NCBI GenBank assembly: GCA_021186555.1
Contig: JAJKFL010000005.1
Location: forward strand, 40,885,135-40,949,134
DNA from: Reticulitermes speratus
Taxonomy: Eukaryota > Arthropoda > Insecta > Blattodea > Rhinotermitidae
Direction: 5' to 3'
DNA length: 64,000 nucleotides
In this document: piece by piece, positions 48,046 to 60,301 of the stretch
Layout: the number at the start of each line of letters is the position of its first letter
How positions within the stretch are numbered: the stretch's first letter is position 1
Position numbers and translations under genes: made by a program
The notes under the pieces: model-generated
The model's input: the letters and a program-made list of their open reading frames with translations, nothing else
Database searches by the model: none
What the model was told of the DNA's origin: nothing

Positions 48046-51000
48046 TTTCCATATATATATATAAGTTCTAGGAATATATTATTTAATATACAGAACTTTG
48101 GTAGATGTCTTTATTGAAGCATTGAGGTGATAGGTTGCCATACTTAATGAACTTTTATTGGCTAGCATACCGTTTCACTACTCAGGGTTCTTTGCCGACA
48201 ATTTTCAATACATGAAAAACAGCAATAAAATTGTCTGTCACTGCTATGAAAACAAATCAACTGAATATGAAGTAGAAGCAAATTTCTAAACGTCGTGTAA
48301 ATTTATATCTAATACACCGTGCTTGAGATATGGGTGTTGTCCATTAGCACTTACTTTCATAACTCGAGCGACTAGTAAACATTGTGCTCTGTAATTATGC
48401 TCCATGTTGACTAGTGATTAAGGACGACATACGAGTGTTAAATATGAAGGATTTTCGGTAGTGGGCGCTGTTCCGGTCTCCAAATAATCAATTGTCGTTA
48501 TTTGGACAAATTTTATACACTTCTTTCTTTTTGATCTATAGTGTCAGTGTTGTCTTTGGATAAAAAACGTTAAATCTGGTTTCATTTGCCGGGACGACAA
48601 GATAATTTAATTTGCTGTTCGCCGCTTCGGAACGGGCATGTGTGCCTGCACACGAATATGTCAGGAATGTCTCCAGAATAAGCATACATCTTAAATATAC
48701 CAGATACTTTAGCCTGCACTAATTCTACAGGCTATCGAATCTACGTAAAACTAAATATTATATGCTAATTATGCATTGTGCTTCATTAAGTACTCGTTTA
48801 GAATAATGTCATTAAATTTCACGTTAAGTGTAAAAATAGGGAAACATAACCAAGGATTTAATTGATTTGTTGAAGCAAATTTTATTTAAATTATATGCAT
48901 TTGGAGAGATTAAAAACAATTTCTCAACCTCTTTTCAGTGACTCGTCCTTGTCGAGTAACAGATCTCATTTTTGGAGCTCGTATACTGGAGATATGATGG
49001 CCGAAGCGTAAAGGTGACCGCTGATTTATATCTACTGTAGCACTGAATATTCACCCCCCCTATATGCCATCGCAGCTACTTCTTTATATACAGCAGTCAT
49101 ATTGGGCTGGGGAAGCCTACATTAATTACAGAACACAGGTTGATTATAAATAGAAAGTAGGTTGATTATAAACGACCGTGGGCCGTGGACTATTTTAAGG
49201 TATTGTCTTCGTTTATTTGTGTTAACTCAAGCATAGAATAAAATGCTGAGTGAATCCTCGTCACTGTTTTGCACTGTGATATTTCGGTGTGCAGTCTGAG
49301 AAAACGCTCGTATTTAGAGAAATTTAAGTAGAGGGAGACAGAGATATATTCAGGAGCAGAATGTCTTCCAGAGGGATGTATTCAACTGCAGAATGTCTAA
49401 AAATAACAGAAGCTTTGTCGCACAGCGGCGCACAAAACTTTCAGGTAGCAGGAAGCAGTTTTCTGAATTTAAAAACAAAGAGACAGTGATAAATATGACA
49501 AAGAGAGGAGCACAAAAAGTTACTGAGAGATTAAGACTGCTCTCATTATACCAAGCTTAACCTTTTCACACCTGGTTGAAGGTTATTTCTGAACTTAACT
49601 GTCCTCAATAAACTGAAGTGTGTGTGTCGGTTATTGCACAACGTTTTGTTATCTTATGGGAGGAGTGGGCAACCTGTTTGTAAGAGACGACTTCACTTTC
49701 AAGAAATAAAGTAGATGTGGGTCAAATAACTTTTACAATTGGCCCAAAGAACCAAAATAATTCAAATACACAACGTATTATTTTCTCAATTGTCCCTACC
49801 TAGTTAAGCCTTTAGAGTCCAGCCTATGGTTACTATATGTAACGCCAGGTTTAACACTAAGAATAGTGCATTTAGACCACATAGATTTATTGAGTGTCTA
49901 CTAACCACGTAATATCCTGCTTGGTTCAGTTAGTTACATTGTTTCTTTCCAGATTCTTTAGAATCCAGTTTTCAAATAAATACATCATTTTAAATTCACA
50001 CTGCATAATACTGGGTCCTTAAATAACGTATAAAAATAAAATTAGATGCGCCTCCTGCAGATGGGGAAAGAAAGCTGTCGAAAAAAGAAGCAAAAAATAT
50101 GTTTTGGTTCAAACTGATAAGAGAGTTGCGTTGACCAGAATTTAATTGAAGATGGGAAGAAGTAACAAGAAGTATCCGGGCAATGCACTAAACGTTACGC
50201 CAACAGCATAGAAACGTTGATATCTAGTTAAATGAAAGAGGGTGGAAAGGGTTCAAAGTGAAGCGGAATAGTCGTACATGATCCTGTTTTAATATGCCAA
50301 CAGCACTTTTCCTCATTATGTACAAAGTCAAATACACACAGCAACGGTGCTTAAGGAAGTTAAGAGAAGCAAAATTACGTAAAAATTGCAATGTCCCATT
50401 TACACAATTTCCGTATGTAAAAATCGAAGAAAAAATCGAAAGAAGGAATTGAAGGTTGCAGTAGGATAAACGGACTGAAACATCTTAAGTAATTACGCAT
50501 TTACTAAATGGATTAAGTTCTAATAAATTAACGAAGAATGTTTGAAGAAAAATGGCTTCAAAATATTATTAACTGAATCAACCCTTTCTACCTCCCATGA
50601 GCGCGAATTTCATTTCCTTTCCTATGGAAGGAAAAGTAACAAAATTAGTGAGACACTTATTAAATATTGCCCTAAGTGTGAACGAAATGTCAGAAAGTTT
50701 GACTTAAATAAATAAAGATACATTAATGGATTTAGTTCAGATTTGAAAAAATAATAATAAACATTTTTAAAAATATTTACATGGCAGAGTATCAATACCT
50801 TTAACACAGACTTTAATATTTTCACTTAGTCTAATTTTTGGATCTTCTTTTACTCACTTCGCACTATGTGAGGTGCCAATCATGTTGACCCGTTGATGCA
50901 CCTGTCTGTTCGCAAGAAGAATCATGTTAGTGAAGAAGTTACGGTTTCTGATGTATGAAGCAACATTTTGTACATAAAATTTGAAATTAAAGCTGGTACT

Positions 51001-52325
51001 TTATTTTAAGAATTCAAAATCAGTTGTTGGACGAGAGGAATGAAACAGGCGTATAAAAGTCGAGATAAAATTTTGTAATAAAAAATAAGAAGACATGCAA
51101 AAAAATTTAAATGGTACGAAAGCTGCATGAATAACAGTAACTAAATTATAAAAACAAACACATGGAAGAATTTTGTCTAAAATATTTTGAGTTTTGAGTA
51201 AGCCGCTCAATTAAACTCCTGACATTTTATATTTAGTTTTAATATTGTGATGATTTGTAACTTGAAATGATTACACGATCAAATAAAATTTAATTTCATG
51301 ACACATCGTAAAATGCTCATGAAACGACAACATACGATGACGGTCCGAGTCTCTCCATTCGTTCAGGTCGGTTTACCATATAAGAAGAAAACAAAGCAAT
51401 TCTTCGTCATGCTTTATAGTGCAAACTTAGTGCTGGGAGGCAAGTCCATGATGGACATCCGGGTGACGTTTGGGAATCCCAATTAATTCGTTCTTTACGT
51501 CAACAAACTCCCACTCACCCCATTAACAAGTCTTGCAGCAGCTCCGTTGGGTGGTTACATGATGTTAACAAACACAAAGTGGAAGGGAAACACAGACAAC
51601 TTCAAACAACAGTAATGACCATTCTGCAGATAAACCACTTGTTCATACACACTTCTACACGGTCGAACTCTGTTCCAACTGAATTCCGTTACATCAGACT
51701 CTCTGTGTGCCTGACTGCAGGGCTTAGTTGTTTGTTCTGTGAGAAGAAAGAATCCTTTCGTTTCCAAACCTGCAAAAAGCTTTCACATTACCTTCTGTCC
51801 TTTTTCGATATGCGTCAATTTATTAACAGGCGTAGGATTAAAACAGCAAACCAGAAGTAACAAACTCATCACTCTCAATGTACACAATAGACCTACAGTG
51901 TACATATCCTACATATGCTAGCACAAAGCAACCCGCTTGACTTATTCACTCTTAATACTACTTCAAGAATGTGAATTATACTTTTTAATCTTTCCACCTT
52001 CTTTCGTCTAAAGCTTCTCCTCAGCTCTCTGCTCTCAAACATCCCTTCTTTGCGATGGGACAGCAAGTATCACACCCGTTATAACAACCAAACATGCGTA
52101 CATAAATGTTGGTTCCTAAACCTGAAAAGAAGATGTCACTTCTTACACGTAAAGACAAATCGTAGAGAAATTGTTTGTTAAAATGTCGATTGTACTGTTG
52201 TCACTTTAGGCTTCAATACAATGTTTTGAGAACAGAAGATTAAAGTTCTTGTTCTGTGAACAGCAGAAGTTGCTCTAGATCATGCGCCGTAAAACGGAAT
52301 TAATTAGTTCCTTTGTGGTTTAGAG
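48046..52325. other. Long gene-poor stretch
   Basis: Over 4 kb of AT-rich DNA without a recognisable gene, repeat or RNA. Confidence 0.5.
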
Positions 52326-52543
52326 CATGGGTGTCCAACACGCGGCCTGACAGTTTGTGTTATGCAGCCCGCGACCACTTTTGTAAATTTTATATACGTA
52401 GTATATATATATATATATATATATTACACAATATTTTAGGATGTTAAGTAAACAACTTCTTGTGATTATTTTACACGTGCGGCCCGCGAACCAGTTAAAT
52501 GTACGTGTTTATGCTTTTTGCCAGAAAATGTTGGACACCTTTG
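52326..52543. mobile_element. hAT-like non-autonomous element, 218 bp, with target duplication
   Basis: The left end is CATGGGTGTCCAACACGCGG. The right end, reverse-complemented, is CAAAGGTGTCCAACATTTTC. The flanking 8-mers GTTTAGAG (52318-52325) and GTTTAGGA (52544-52551) are near-identical, and the first fits the nTnnnnAn pattern of hAT target sites. The interior has paired GCGGCC/GCGGCCCGCG segments and a TA microsatellite. No transposase. The GGTGTCCAAC end is typical of hAT elements. Confidence 0.8.
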
Positions 52544-52551
52544 GTTTAGGA

Positions 52552-54071
52552 GCACAAGTAGCAAACTATGCACACTTCGTTAATGTTACACACAGACTAC
52601 TTTGCAGAAATTCATAGGCCCAACTGCGGAAGCATGAACTCTGTACTGAGTATCGGGTTTGATGGCGATACATCTGACAAGCGGTCTAATGCTTACTTTG
52701 GCTTTTCACTACAAATTTTGTAAGAAATGATTTTGGCTCCTGAGGGAATTCCGAAACGATAACTGACAACTCTGAAGAAAAGGAATTTCGTACTAGTATG
52801 CACTAAACACAGTGACATATTATAGGATTACTTAACTTAAGAGTTTCTGTGAAGTCTGTCTGCAAAAATTGAAATGCCTTAAGGAAGTCAAGACTCGTGA
52901 ATTACTTCCAACAAGTGTTCATTGTTCCTAATTCTATCTTGCGAATTTTGTCATTTTTATAGAGTTAAGCCTCAGGTGGAATCGAAAGAGGGTCCTAAAT
53001 ATTGAAGCGCTTTGTGGCAACCACGAAACCACTCAGTGCTCCGTGCAGAACCGGGCTCTTGTCTCATAATTACGGACATATATATAGCATCACAGCCCAC
53101 CAGTCTCTTGTAAGGCTGGGAGGGAGACGAACTGCGATACAAACATACTCCCTTTCACATTGTGGGGGAGTACAGACCCCCAACTCAACCTTACCCCAGA
53201 ATATCGCCGTGGGAAGAAAGCAGGTGGGGTGTTACTACTTGAGAAAAACTTAGAACCGAATCGGAGTTGCGGAGGGTTACTTTGGAAGACACTCCTGTAC
53301 ATCGTATTGCACTACTGTATCCATTATAAAGAAGAAGAGAATTTCTTGCAGCTGAGAATTTTCATAAAAAATTGTTACTTCTCTTTCACCACCGTGCTCT
53401 TCTGCTGTAATCCTACATCAGGTCCTGTAGCGACAGACCCATCAAAGTACATGGGACTATGATTAGCTGATGGGAAATTAAGCCTGGTATCAGGCAGCTC
53501 GCTCAGATTCTACACAGTGTTTCTGTAAGCCTAACTTTGGGATGTGCAGGATGTAATAGAACAGGCTTAATAACTTATATGCCACAAATATCAGACTATT
53601 ATTTAAAAACATATTTCCAAAGAAATTAATAGTTCCTCACATTAAGGGAGGACTATAGAGTGACGATAATTCAGAACAGGGGGTTAAGAAAAATATTTTC
53701 CTCTGACAAGAAGCAAATAAGAAGGAATAAAAAATAAGGAGCTATATAATTTGTACCCCTGACTGTGATGCAGACTTGTGATGCAAATCTGTATAAATGT
53801 TCGTGTGTACCTAATAAAACAATCATAATCTCACCACTTATAAACCAGTGGATCATGAAGAACACATAGGAAAGACGAGATCTCCATACAAATGTGGTCA
53901 GTATGCCCAAGGGGCATAGACCATTTAAGAAGTCCAAAGAATAGTCTGTGGATATTATCAAATCAGTCTTTAAGATTTTCAAACTTGGATGTGAGGATGT
54001 AGTCTGAATCGAACATTCGAAAGATAGGCCCAGAAGCGGGTTGTAGTGAACACGACAAAGGAGTTTCGATT

Positions 54072-54117
<46 letters not shown>

Positions 54118-54966
54118 TACACACACATACACACCTACAACTGGAGAAATTCTTGATCAGGTAAGCGGCTATCAACCCCTCAAGATAGACTCTGTTCTAA
54201 AAAGTTAGCTAAATAATTTGACTTTATTAACTTTAACCATTTTAAATATATCTACAAGCTGAAAAGGGATCAATTCTCTGTTTAAAATTTTCATAAAAGA
54301 ATGTCTGACATCGAACATAAGTATTCGAACACACTGTAGATGCAGTGACTGATTGATGTTATTAATGACACAGTGTCATATTTTCTAGCGACAGGAAAAA
54401 TATCATCTATGGCAGAATCAGAAAACGACATGGAGGGTATCAAATAGAAGCAAGGGGTGAGTTTATTAACGTCAGCACGGAGCGCCCTTACAGCTGGCGG
54501 CATAATAATGGATTGCCATATCAACCCACCAGGTGGTGTGCTTGTCTTGATCTAAACGTCAACAAAATGTCACTGTAGCCCGTGTAGCTCCCACCCAGCA
54601 GCAAAACAAAAGCTATAAGGACAGAGACGTTAAATATACTAACCTAAACTAAACCTAAACTAAATTAAATTTACGCGCATGTCATCTATAAATTCTTCAC
54701 TCCAGTGCTCATATAACGATCATAATTTGCTCAACTTTTCATTAACCGACCATAACTGAAACAAATCCCAAAAATACTGCATAATATACCTTTTAATATT
54801 ACAGCTAAAGAAAACCGATAATCAAATTATTGGAGTTTATATTTTCTTCCTTTTCCTTTGTTTCTTATTTATTTCCAGTTTTCCTCCTTTGCGTCTTTCA
54901 ATTGTCCATCCTTCTTACTTACCATTCTATCTTTTATCTTCACATAACATATCCGTTGTGTTAGTT
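52552..54966. other. Unique sequence with (AC)n
   Basis: No gene recognised. Frames near 53.0-53.5 and 53.67-53.98 kb are open but have no family features. Confidence 0.45.
54074..54129. repeat. (AC)n microsatellite
   Basis: About 18 uninterrupted AC units, then GCACACATAC variants. Confidence 0.97.
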
Positions 54967-55249
54967 ATATAATAAACCAATAAATATATTTCTTAGACAT
55001 AAATACATTTTGTTAAAAGACCAACAACTACATGTTTCCGCTTCTTAGCAAGACATTAAAAGTTGTACAAAAATATGAAAAGTGTAATGCAATCATGTTA
55101 TAAATAATTTGATCATGATGTCGTACATTACACTTTTTATACTCTCGTAAGGCCCGATGGTGGCTTGCTAACAAGCCGAAACCTGTAACCTTTGGTTTTT
55201 TAACAAAATGTATTTTTGTCTGACGGATATGTTTATTGGTTTATTATAT
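54967..55249. repeat. Long fold-back repeat with hairpin-GAAAC core (copy g)
   Basis: Arms of about 123 bp (54967-55089 and 55126-55249) are diverged reverse complements. Both begin at their outer ends with ATATAATAAACCAATAAA and share AATACATTTTGTTAAAA. Both end at the inner side with AAAAGTGTAATG, around a 36-bp centre. The right arm carries CCCGATGGT, the stem GGCTTG/CAAGCC and GAAACC (55178-55183). The left arm has the decayed counterpart. It has the shape of a 283-bp palindromic element; class unknown. Confidence 0.88.
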
Positions 55250-56802
55250 TTCTATCTTTATTTTCTTCCTTGATTGCCATTTATATTTCTTTCTTTCTTC
55301 TTTCTTTCTTCCTACCTTTCATTCTTTCGTTGGTTCCTTCATTATTCCTTTATTGCCTCTATCTTTCTACTATCATTTCTTGGCTCTGTGTAAATCCCTA
55401 CCTCTCTTGCTTCCTATATTCATAATTTTGTTCTTGATTTCCTTTGCCTTCGTTGTTGAGAACCACTTTATATTAGTGAGGTCACACCTTCAGGTCTCTA
55501 TTCAAAGGCCCATGTGCTGCTATTTTTTATTTTGTTCCATTGATCCTTAAGAAAATTACAATATAGTGTATTTTAAATAATCCAAGACTGTCCACATTTC
55601 ACAAAGGTCATTACACCTAGTCATTTTCATCGAGAACCAAGCTAACCGTATTTTATCACTGCCCGTAATTGAATCTTTTACAGATGAAAGAAATATACCT
55701 GTTGCAATACTTATCTACACCAGCATAACTCAGAACATAATGGCGTTGCCCGCCAAACTAACGGAATCTTTAAAGAAAATGAACCAACATTTAGCTATAT
55801 CCCGCTAAACAAGAATTGTGAGTTTTAATTTCATCTGTGCAACGTTAAATAAAATAAGGGAATCTTAATGGGACTGAGGCATAGACAGTTGATATTAAAA
55901 CGGGTTTAGGAGAAACGGGACTAAGGGAGTGGAATGGATTCAATTCGTTTACGATAGCGCCAAATGGCTCGCTTCTGGCAACATGAAATGAAGCTTGAAA
56001 TATCATAAAAAAGACAATTCCTTGAACAGCTTAGGAATAAACTTTTTTGAAGGAAGATTCTCTATCAAAAAATTTAAGTTTTTTTTATTGTGATATTCAA
56101 TTCTGCATGTGTGATTTCACACGTTGTGTTCCATGGCGTAGTCGCTGTGCTTTACGTGCATTTTTCATCCGTGCAGAGTATCGGCAGTCTATCCGTTTTT
56201 CCTTATGTATGCGTATAAGAACTCGGAATACTGGTAAACTGATTCTCATGATTAAATTATGGAGAATTTTATGAAATATTGTCGATAAACTTAAATTGTA
56301 ATTTCGATTGGCCAGTTGTAAAGACCACGTTACATAACACATATCAAGTTCGATTGTAGCGTTATTAGTAGGATACGCGGAATCCACACATTATTAAGGT
56401 ACGAGTACAATGCGGAGGAGCAAACGCGCCATAACAGTTACGTTATGCTTATGTTCACGGCTTATTTAATTATGCTTTACGACGTGTATAGGTTACTTTT
56501 AACTTCTCGAAGGTCGCACTAAACAGCAAACTTTGTGGTGTACGTGAATCTACTTTGCACCATATTTTTATTCTTCTACTTAAGTTGAAATCTTTGCTAG
56601 AATAAGACGTTATCTCACTTACTACGTGGCTTAGCACTTTTATTAAAAACCACCAAGATTCAGGGTTGTCCCAAATTCACATTTTCTTGGGTAATTTTGA
56701 AAGACATCCGGTCGATTAGCCCTGAGATAAAGCTAATTTAGAGCTCTGAGGCATAATTCTCCTAAAGTTGCAGTAATAACCTCTGATTTGAACTACTTCA
56801 TC
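55250..56802. other. Unique sequence, pyrimidine-rich at 55.25-55.45 kb
   Basis: A CTTT-rich plus strand produces low-complexity open frames. No gene recognised. Confidence 0.5.
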
Positions 56803-56804
56803 CT

Positions 56805-56860
56805 GAAGATGAAGGTACTGCGTTCCTTCGAAACGTCAGTAATTGTTTACCATCGACGCA
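56805..56860 (+). repeat. CTGAAGA-hairpin-GAAAC motif (copy b)
   Basis: CTGAAGA (56813-56819), AAGG/CCTT stem, GAAACGTCAGTAATTG. Close match to copy a at 2977-3025, including the downstream TTACCA, so a and b belong to one family. Confidence 0.6.
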
Positions 56861-58029
56861 GTGGAACCTTCTTGTCAAGCGTCACGTGTTGTCCTACAGA
56901 AGAGTGTTTTGCACAGTTTGAAACAACTTCTTTAAAAATATTTTCATGAGTCATTTTATGAACCACTTTTCTAGACAAGTGACTAAGTCGTGGAAATGAA
57001 GATGACATTGCACAATAGGGAACCCAACCAAAGCCACTCGCATTCTACGTAATCCAATCCCAGCCTCATCTGTAGCCAGTATTCAAGTCACCTGTTTCTT
57101 TAGATGTTCCACATAAAGAAAAGAGATCATAATTTGGCATTAATTCATTCTGATCTGTGCTTCACATTACGGCTTAAGGCACAAGCTTCTCTCTGCTGCT
57201 GAATTTTAGCCTTAGTAAAGGAAAGATTCTTAAATCGTACTCTACGAAGTGAAAAGCTCAAAGCACTCGGGTTGTTTACTGGTGTCGCCTATCCGATGAC
57301 ACATGGAATATGTGATATTTTGTTGCAAGCTCGCATTCTTGCATTAGTGAGAAGGCATCATTTTCTTCCTTTCTTCACGTCATCATTTACCCGACAGAAT
57401 CTCCTGCTTCTGCATTATCTATTTCACCTCGCATTTCTTCATTATGTTCTTTGTCACATTCTCTTGGATTTGGTTTCGTGACCTTTGAATAAGGTCATAT
57501 TTATCATCGGAACTAATGATTCTTCTAGAGTTTCTTCTGCTTACTTCATTCATTTATAAATTTTGACTCCACATTCATATTAATTCATTTACAGTAACTT
57601 AGTAAGTAATACGAAGACACAAATTTCAATATAAAAGTAAGTTCAAAGGCGAAGTATACGTCTGAATATTTTCAGTACAAACACGAAGACAAATATGACT
57701 AAAATGGGAAATAAGTTTTAAAAAGGTCTTACCTCGTGAGTAATATACTGGAGTATGAGGGACTCAACTTATTTTTAAATTCTCATTGCAACTTATGGAG
57801 GAACACTACACCTTTCATACACTGATGAAAGCATTTTGTGGTTAACTTAACTCCAGGTATGCAGACATGTAAGGTACTGACATCTGGCAGCACTTGACAC
57901 TGATACCTGCTACTTGGTATGTCCAACGCCACTGTACACTGCCGAGATTATGATTATAATTATAACGATAATGCTTATAATTATATCAATAATAATAATA
58001 CCAGTGGCTAAACAACAAGGGACAGACAA
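56861..58029. other. Unique sequence
   Basis: AT-rich, no gene recognised. Confidence 0.45.
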
Positions 58030-58215
58030 TGACACCAAATGAAGGAAACCACTGCCCAACACAACTAAACTTTACTGTAAAACTATACTTTTTACAAAAC
58101 GCTACAAGCTTTGGCCCAAAAGGGCACTCATCAAATTTTGGGCCGAAATTTAGCGTGTTGTAAACAAAGTAATGTTTTATATTAAACCTGTAGATGTGTT
58201 TGACGGTGTTTTCAT
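58030..58215 (-). repeat. Long fold-back repeat with GATGA-hairpin core (copy h)
   Basis: The innermost arms (58093-58121 and 58136-58162) pair well: TACAAAACGCTACAAGCTTT with AAATTTAGCGTGTTGTA. Pairing continues outward with decay to about 95 bp per arm (AATGAAGGAAACCACTG against the complement of CGGTGTTTTCATTC). The tip on the minus strand is TTGATGAGT, GCCC TTTT GGGC, CAAAG. Confidence 0.7.
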
Positions 58216-58495
58216 TCAGTTGATCTATAGAACACAACTGCAAGTCATTATCGGAATAGAAAAACAATGAAGTTGAAACTTACAATGACAGATGGCAGAG
58301 AAATGAAAATTAAAAGCGAAAATGTAAATATATACAAGCTTCTTAAAAACATTCGGCATAGGCTTATGATTTGCGGAAATATGTTCTAAATATGACATTA
58401 TCAAAGTTAATATCAATACCAGATGAAAAGATTAACCACAATTTTTTAGCAAACCTTGATTTCAGGCTTCCGCCGCGATGTTGATTAAATCTACG

Positions 58496-58647
58496 GTGTT
58501 CTGGGATATTAGGCGACGTCGTGTGGTAATTGTTTACAGACGTTTCGGGAAAACGTATCGGTCCCATCCTCACGGGTCAAGAGTCCGAGTGGGAAAGTCG
58601 TGTGTTAATTGTTTACAACACGACGCCGCGTAATACCCCAGAAGACA
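58496..58647 (-). repeat. Fold-back repeat with hairpin-GAAAC core (copy i)
   Basis: The left arm GGTGTTCTGGGATATTAGGC and the right arm ending ATACCCCAGAAGAC are reverse complements, as are GACGTCGTGT and ACACGACGCC next to them. Minus-strand tip: CCGTGAGGATGGGACCGATA, then CCCGAAACGTCTG. The GATGGGACCGATA block is identical to copy f at 34.2 kb. Confidence 0.75.
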
Positions 58648-60274
58648 GCACATTTCTTTAGCAAAGGTTACTACTTCCAGTTATCACCCAGTAGTCCATA
58701 ATATTACTTTAGACATTCACATTGACACTTCCAATACGTTAATTATAACGTGGGACATACAGAAAGTACAAATATATTTTATTCATCAGCCACAATCTCT
58801 CACTGCGTAGGAAACTGGAATAGAGATAAAATAAGAGCAGATTATAAAATTCGCCACTCGCAAAACCGTTACGAGCCACTAGTTGAGAGACATTCCTTTA
58901 ACTGTCAACAAGGACTTCAGTCGCCGTGCGTGGTGTCGATAGACCGTCGATGTAAAATCCAATATACAAGGCATCAACCACTTGACACGCGTAATCACTG
59001 CAGACTGAGATTATATTTGAAATGTAATTATCAGAAGATGACTCACAAGACAGCCTCAATATTTTTTCCACCCCGTGCACCGTTCAATCAGATAAGAGAA
59101 CGTTCCATCCCCTTTTGATTCCTGTGTCTGTAGCGAAATTGCGGTTGCCTTGCTAATATCGTTTATATTAGAAGGCATCTTATTGTTATTACCATTTCTA
59201 ACCCCTAACCACCTCCCTTTATGTACATATTCCCATCATCAATCATATCTTAACCACCCTCTCTTCCTCCGTTGTGATTATACCCCCAGAAAACAATCAG
59301 TTTACAAGCCAAAGTAAAGCACAGCCACCCCCATCCTGCTCACACCCCATTTAGGACCTACTAACACGGCCACTATATATCAATATGCAGACCTCATTGT
59401 AATAGGACGGATTACTCGAAATGTGTAATGAGGCATTGTATTTGATCATGGGACAGTTAGGAAATGGCTTCAAACCCCAGCAGTGCAATACAATTGATAC
59501 TACATTTTGCAAGACACAGAGGACCTGAATTAATATTCTGGTATTTTACAAGCAAATGTATATTTATTTCTATGTATCTCTATGTCTGCCCGTACAGTGC
59601 ATCACCTAATAATTTTAAAATAATTCAAGATATTTCATGAAGACTGCTATGAGCATCATGCCACACGATTTCTCCCCCAGATTTATATTTTATAATTTCC
59701 TGCGTGTGAAGTAATAAGGTGAGAAAGATTTTCGCGTTATTTAATTAGGGGTCTAAAATTTTCTTTCAAAAAGATCTTAAAAACACAAAAAAATTTTATT
59801 ACGATCATTTCAAATGGAAGAACTTTTAATAATGGTATTGAAGTTTCCCGTTCTATTTCAAACAATCATTTAATATTATCGAATTTGTACATGTAATTGT
59901 TTACAATATCTCATCTCTTCTCCGTTACGAGCCAGGTAAATCCAGTCTATGCCACTGCTTCCCATTTCTTTCAAATCCATTTTGACATTACCCTGCTATG
60001 CTCAGCTTTACCGACCGCAACCCTGGGTGCACGTCTCTTCTGCCCTAGGGACGCCCAATGTCCAGCCCATTTCATCACCCTTGATCTGAACACCCTAAAA
60101 ATCTTATTGACGGATACAAATCATGGCTTATTTTGCCTTAACAAAATAACACTTCTATTGAAGATGCATTACCACGTATGGCGGAGGAAAATCTGTCCCT
60201 TTGCACAAGTCAAGAATAAGAGACAGTTCAAATACAACCACATATATTAATAACATGCCTTACCTACCCTACAT
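58648..60274. other. Unique sequence
   Basis: Plus-strand frames at 58.75-59.1 and 59.9-60.25 kb are open for about 120 codons each without recognisable family features. No gene called. Confidence 0.4.
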
Positions 60275-60301
60275 GTCTCGGCAAGGCTTTTCCATCTTCA
60301 G
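60275..60301 (-). repeat. CTGAAGA-hairpin-GAGAC motif (copy j)
   Basis: Minus strand: CTGAAGATGG, a short loop, TTGCCGAGACATGTAGGG. GAGAC instead of GAAAC. The downstream ATGT-AGGG block resembles copy d. Confidence 0.45.

Noticed and set aside
55216-55550. Hydrophobic plus-strand frames
   Set aside because: Arise from a CTTT-rich tract; not evidence of a membrane protein.
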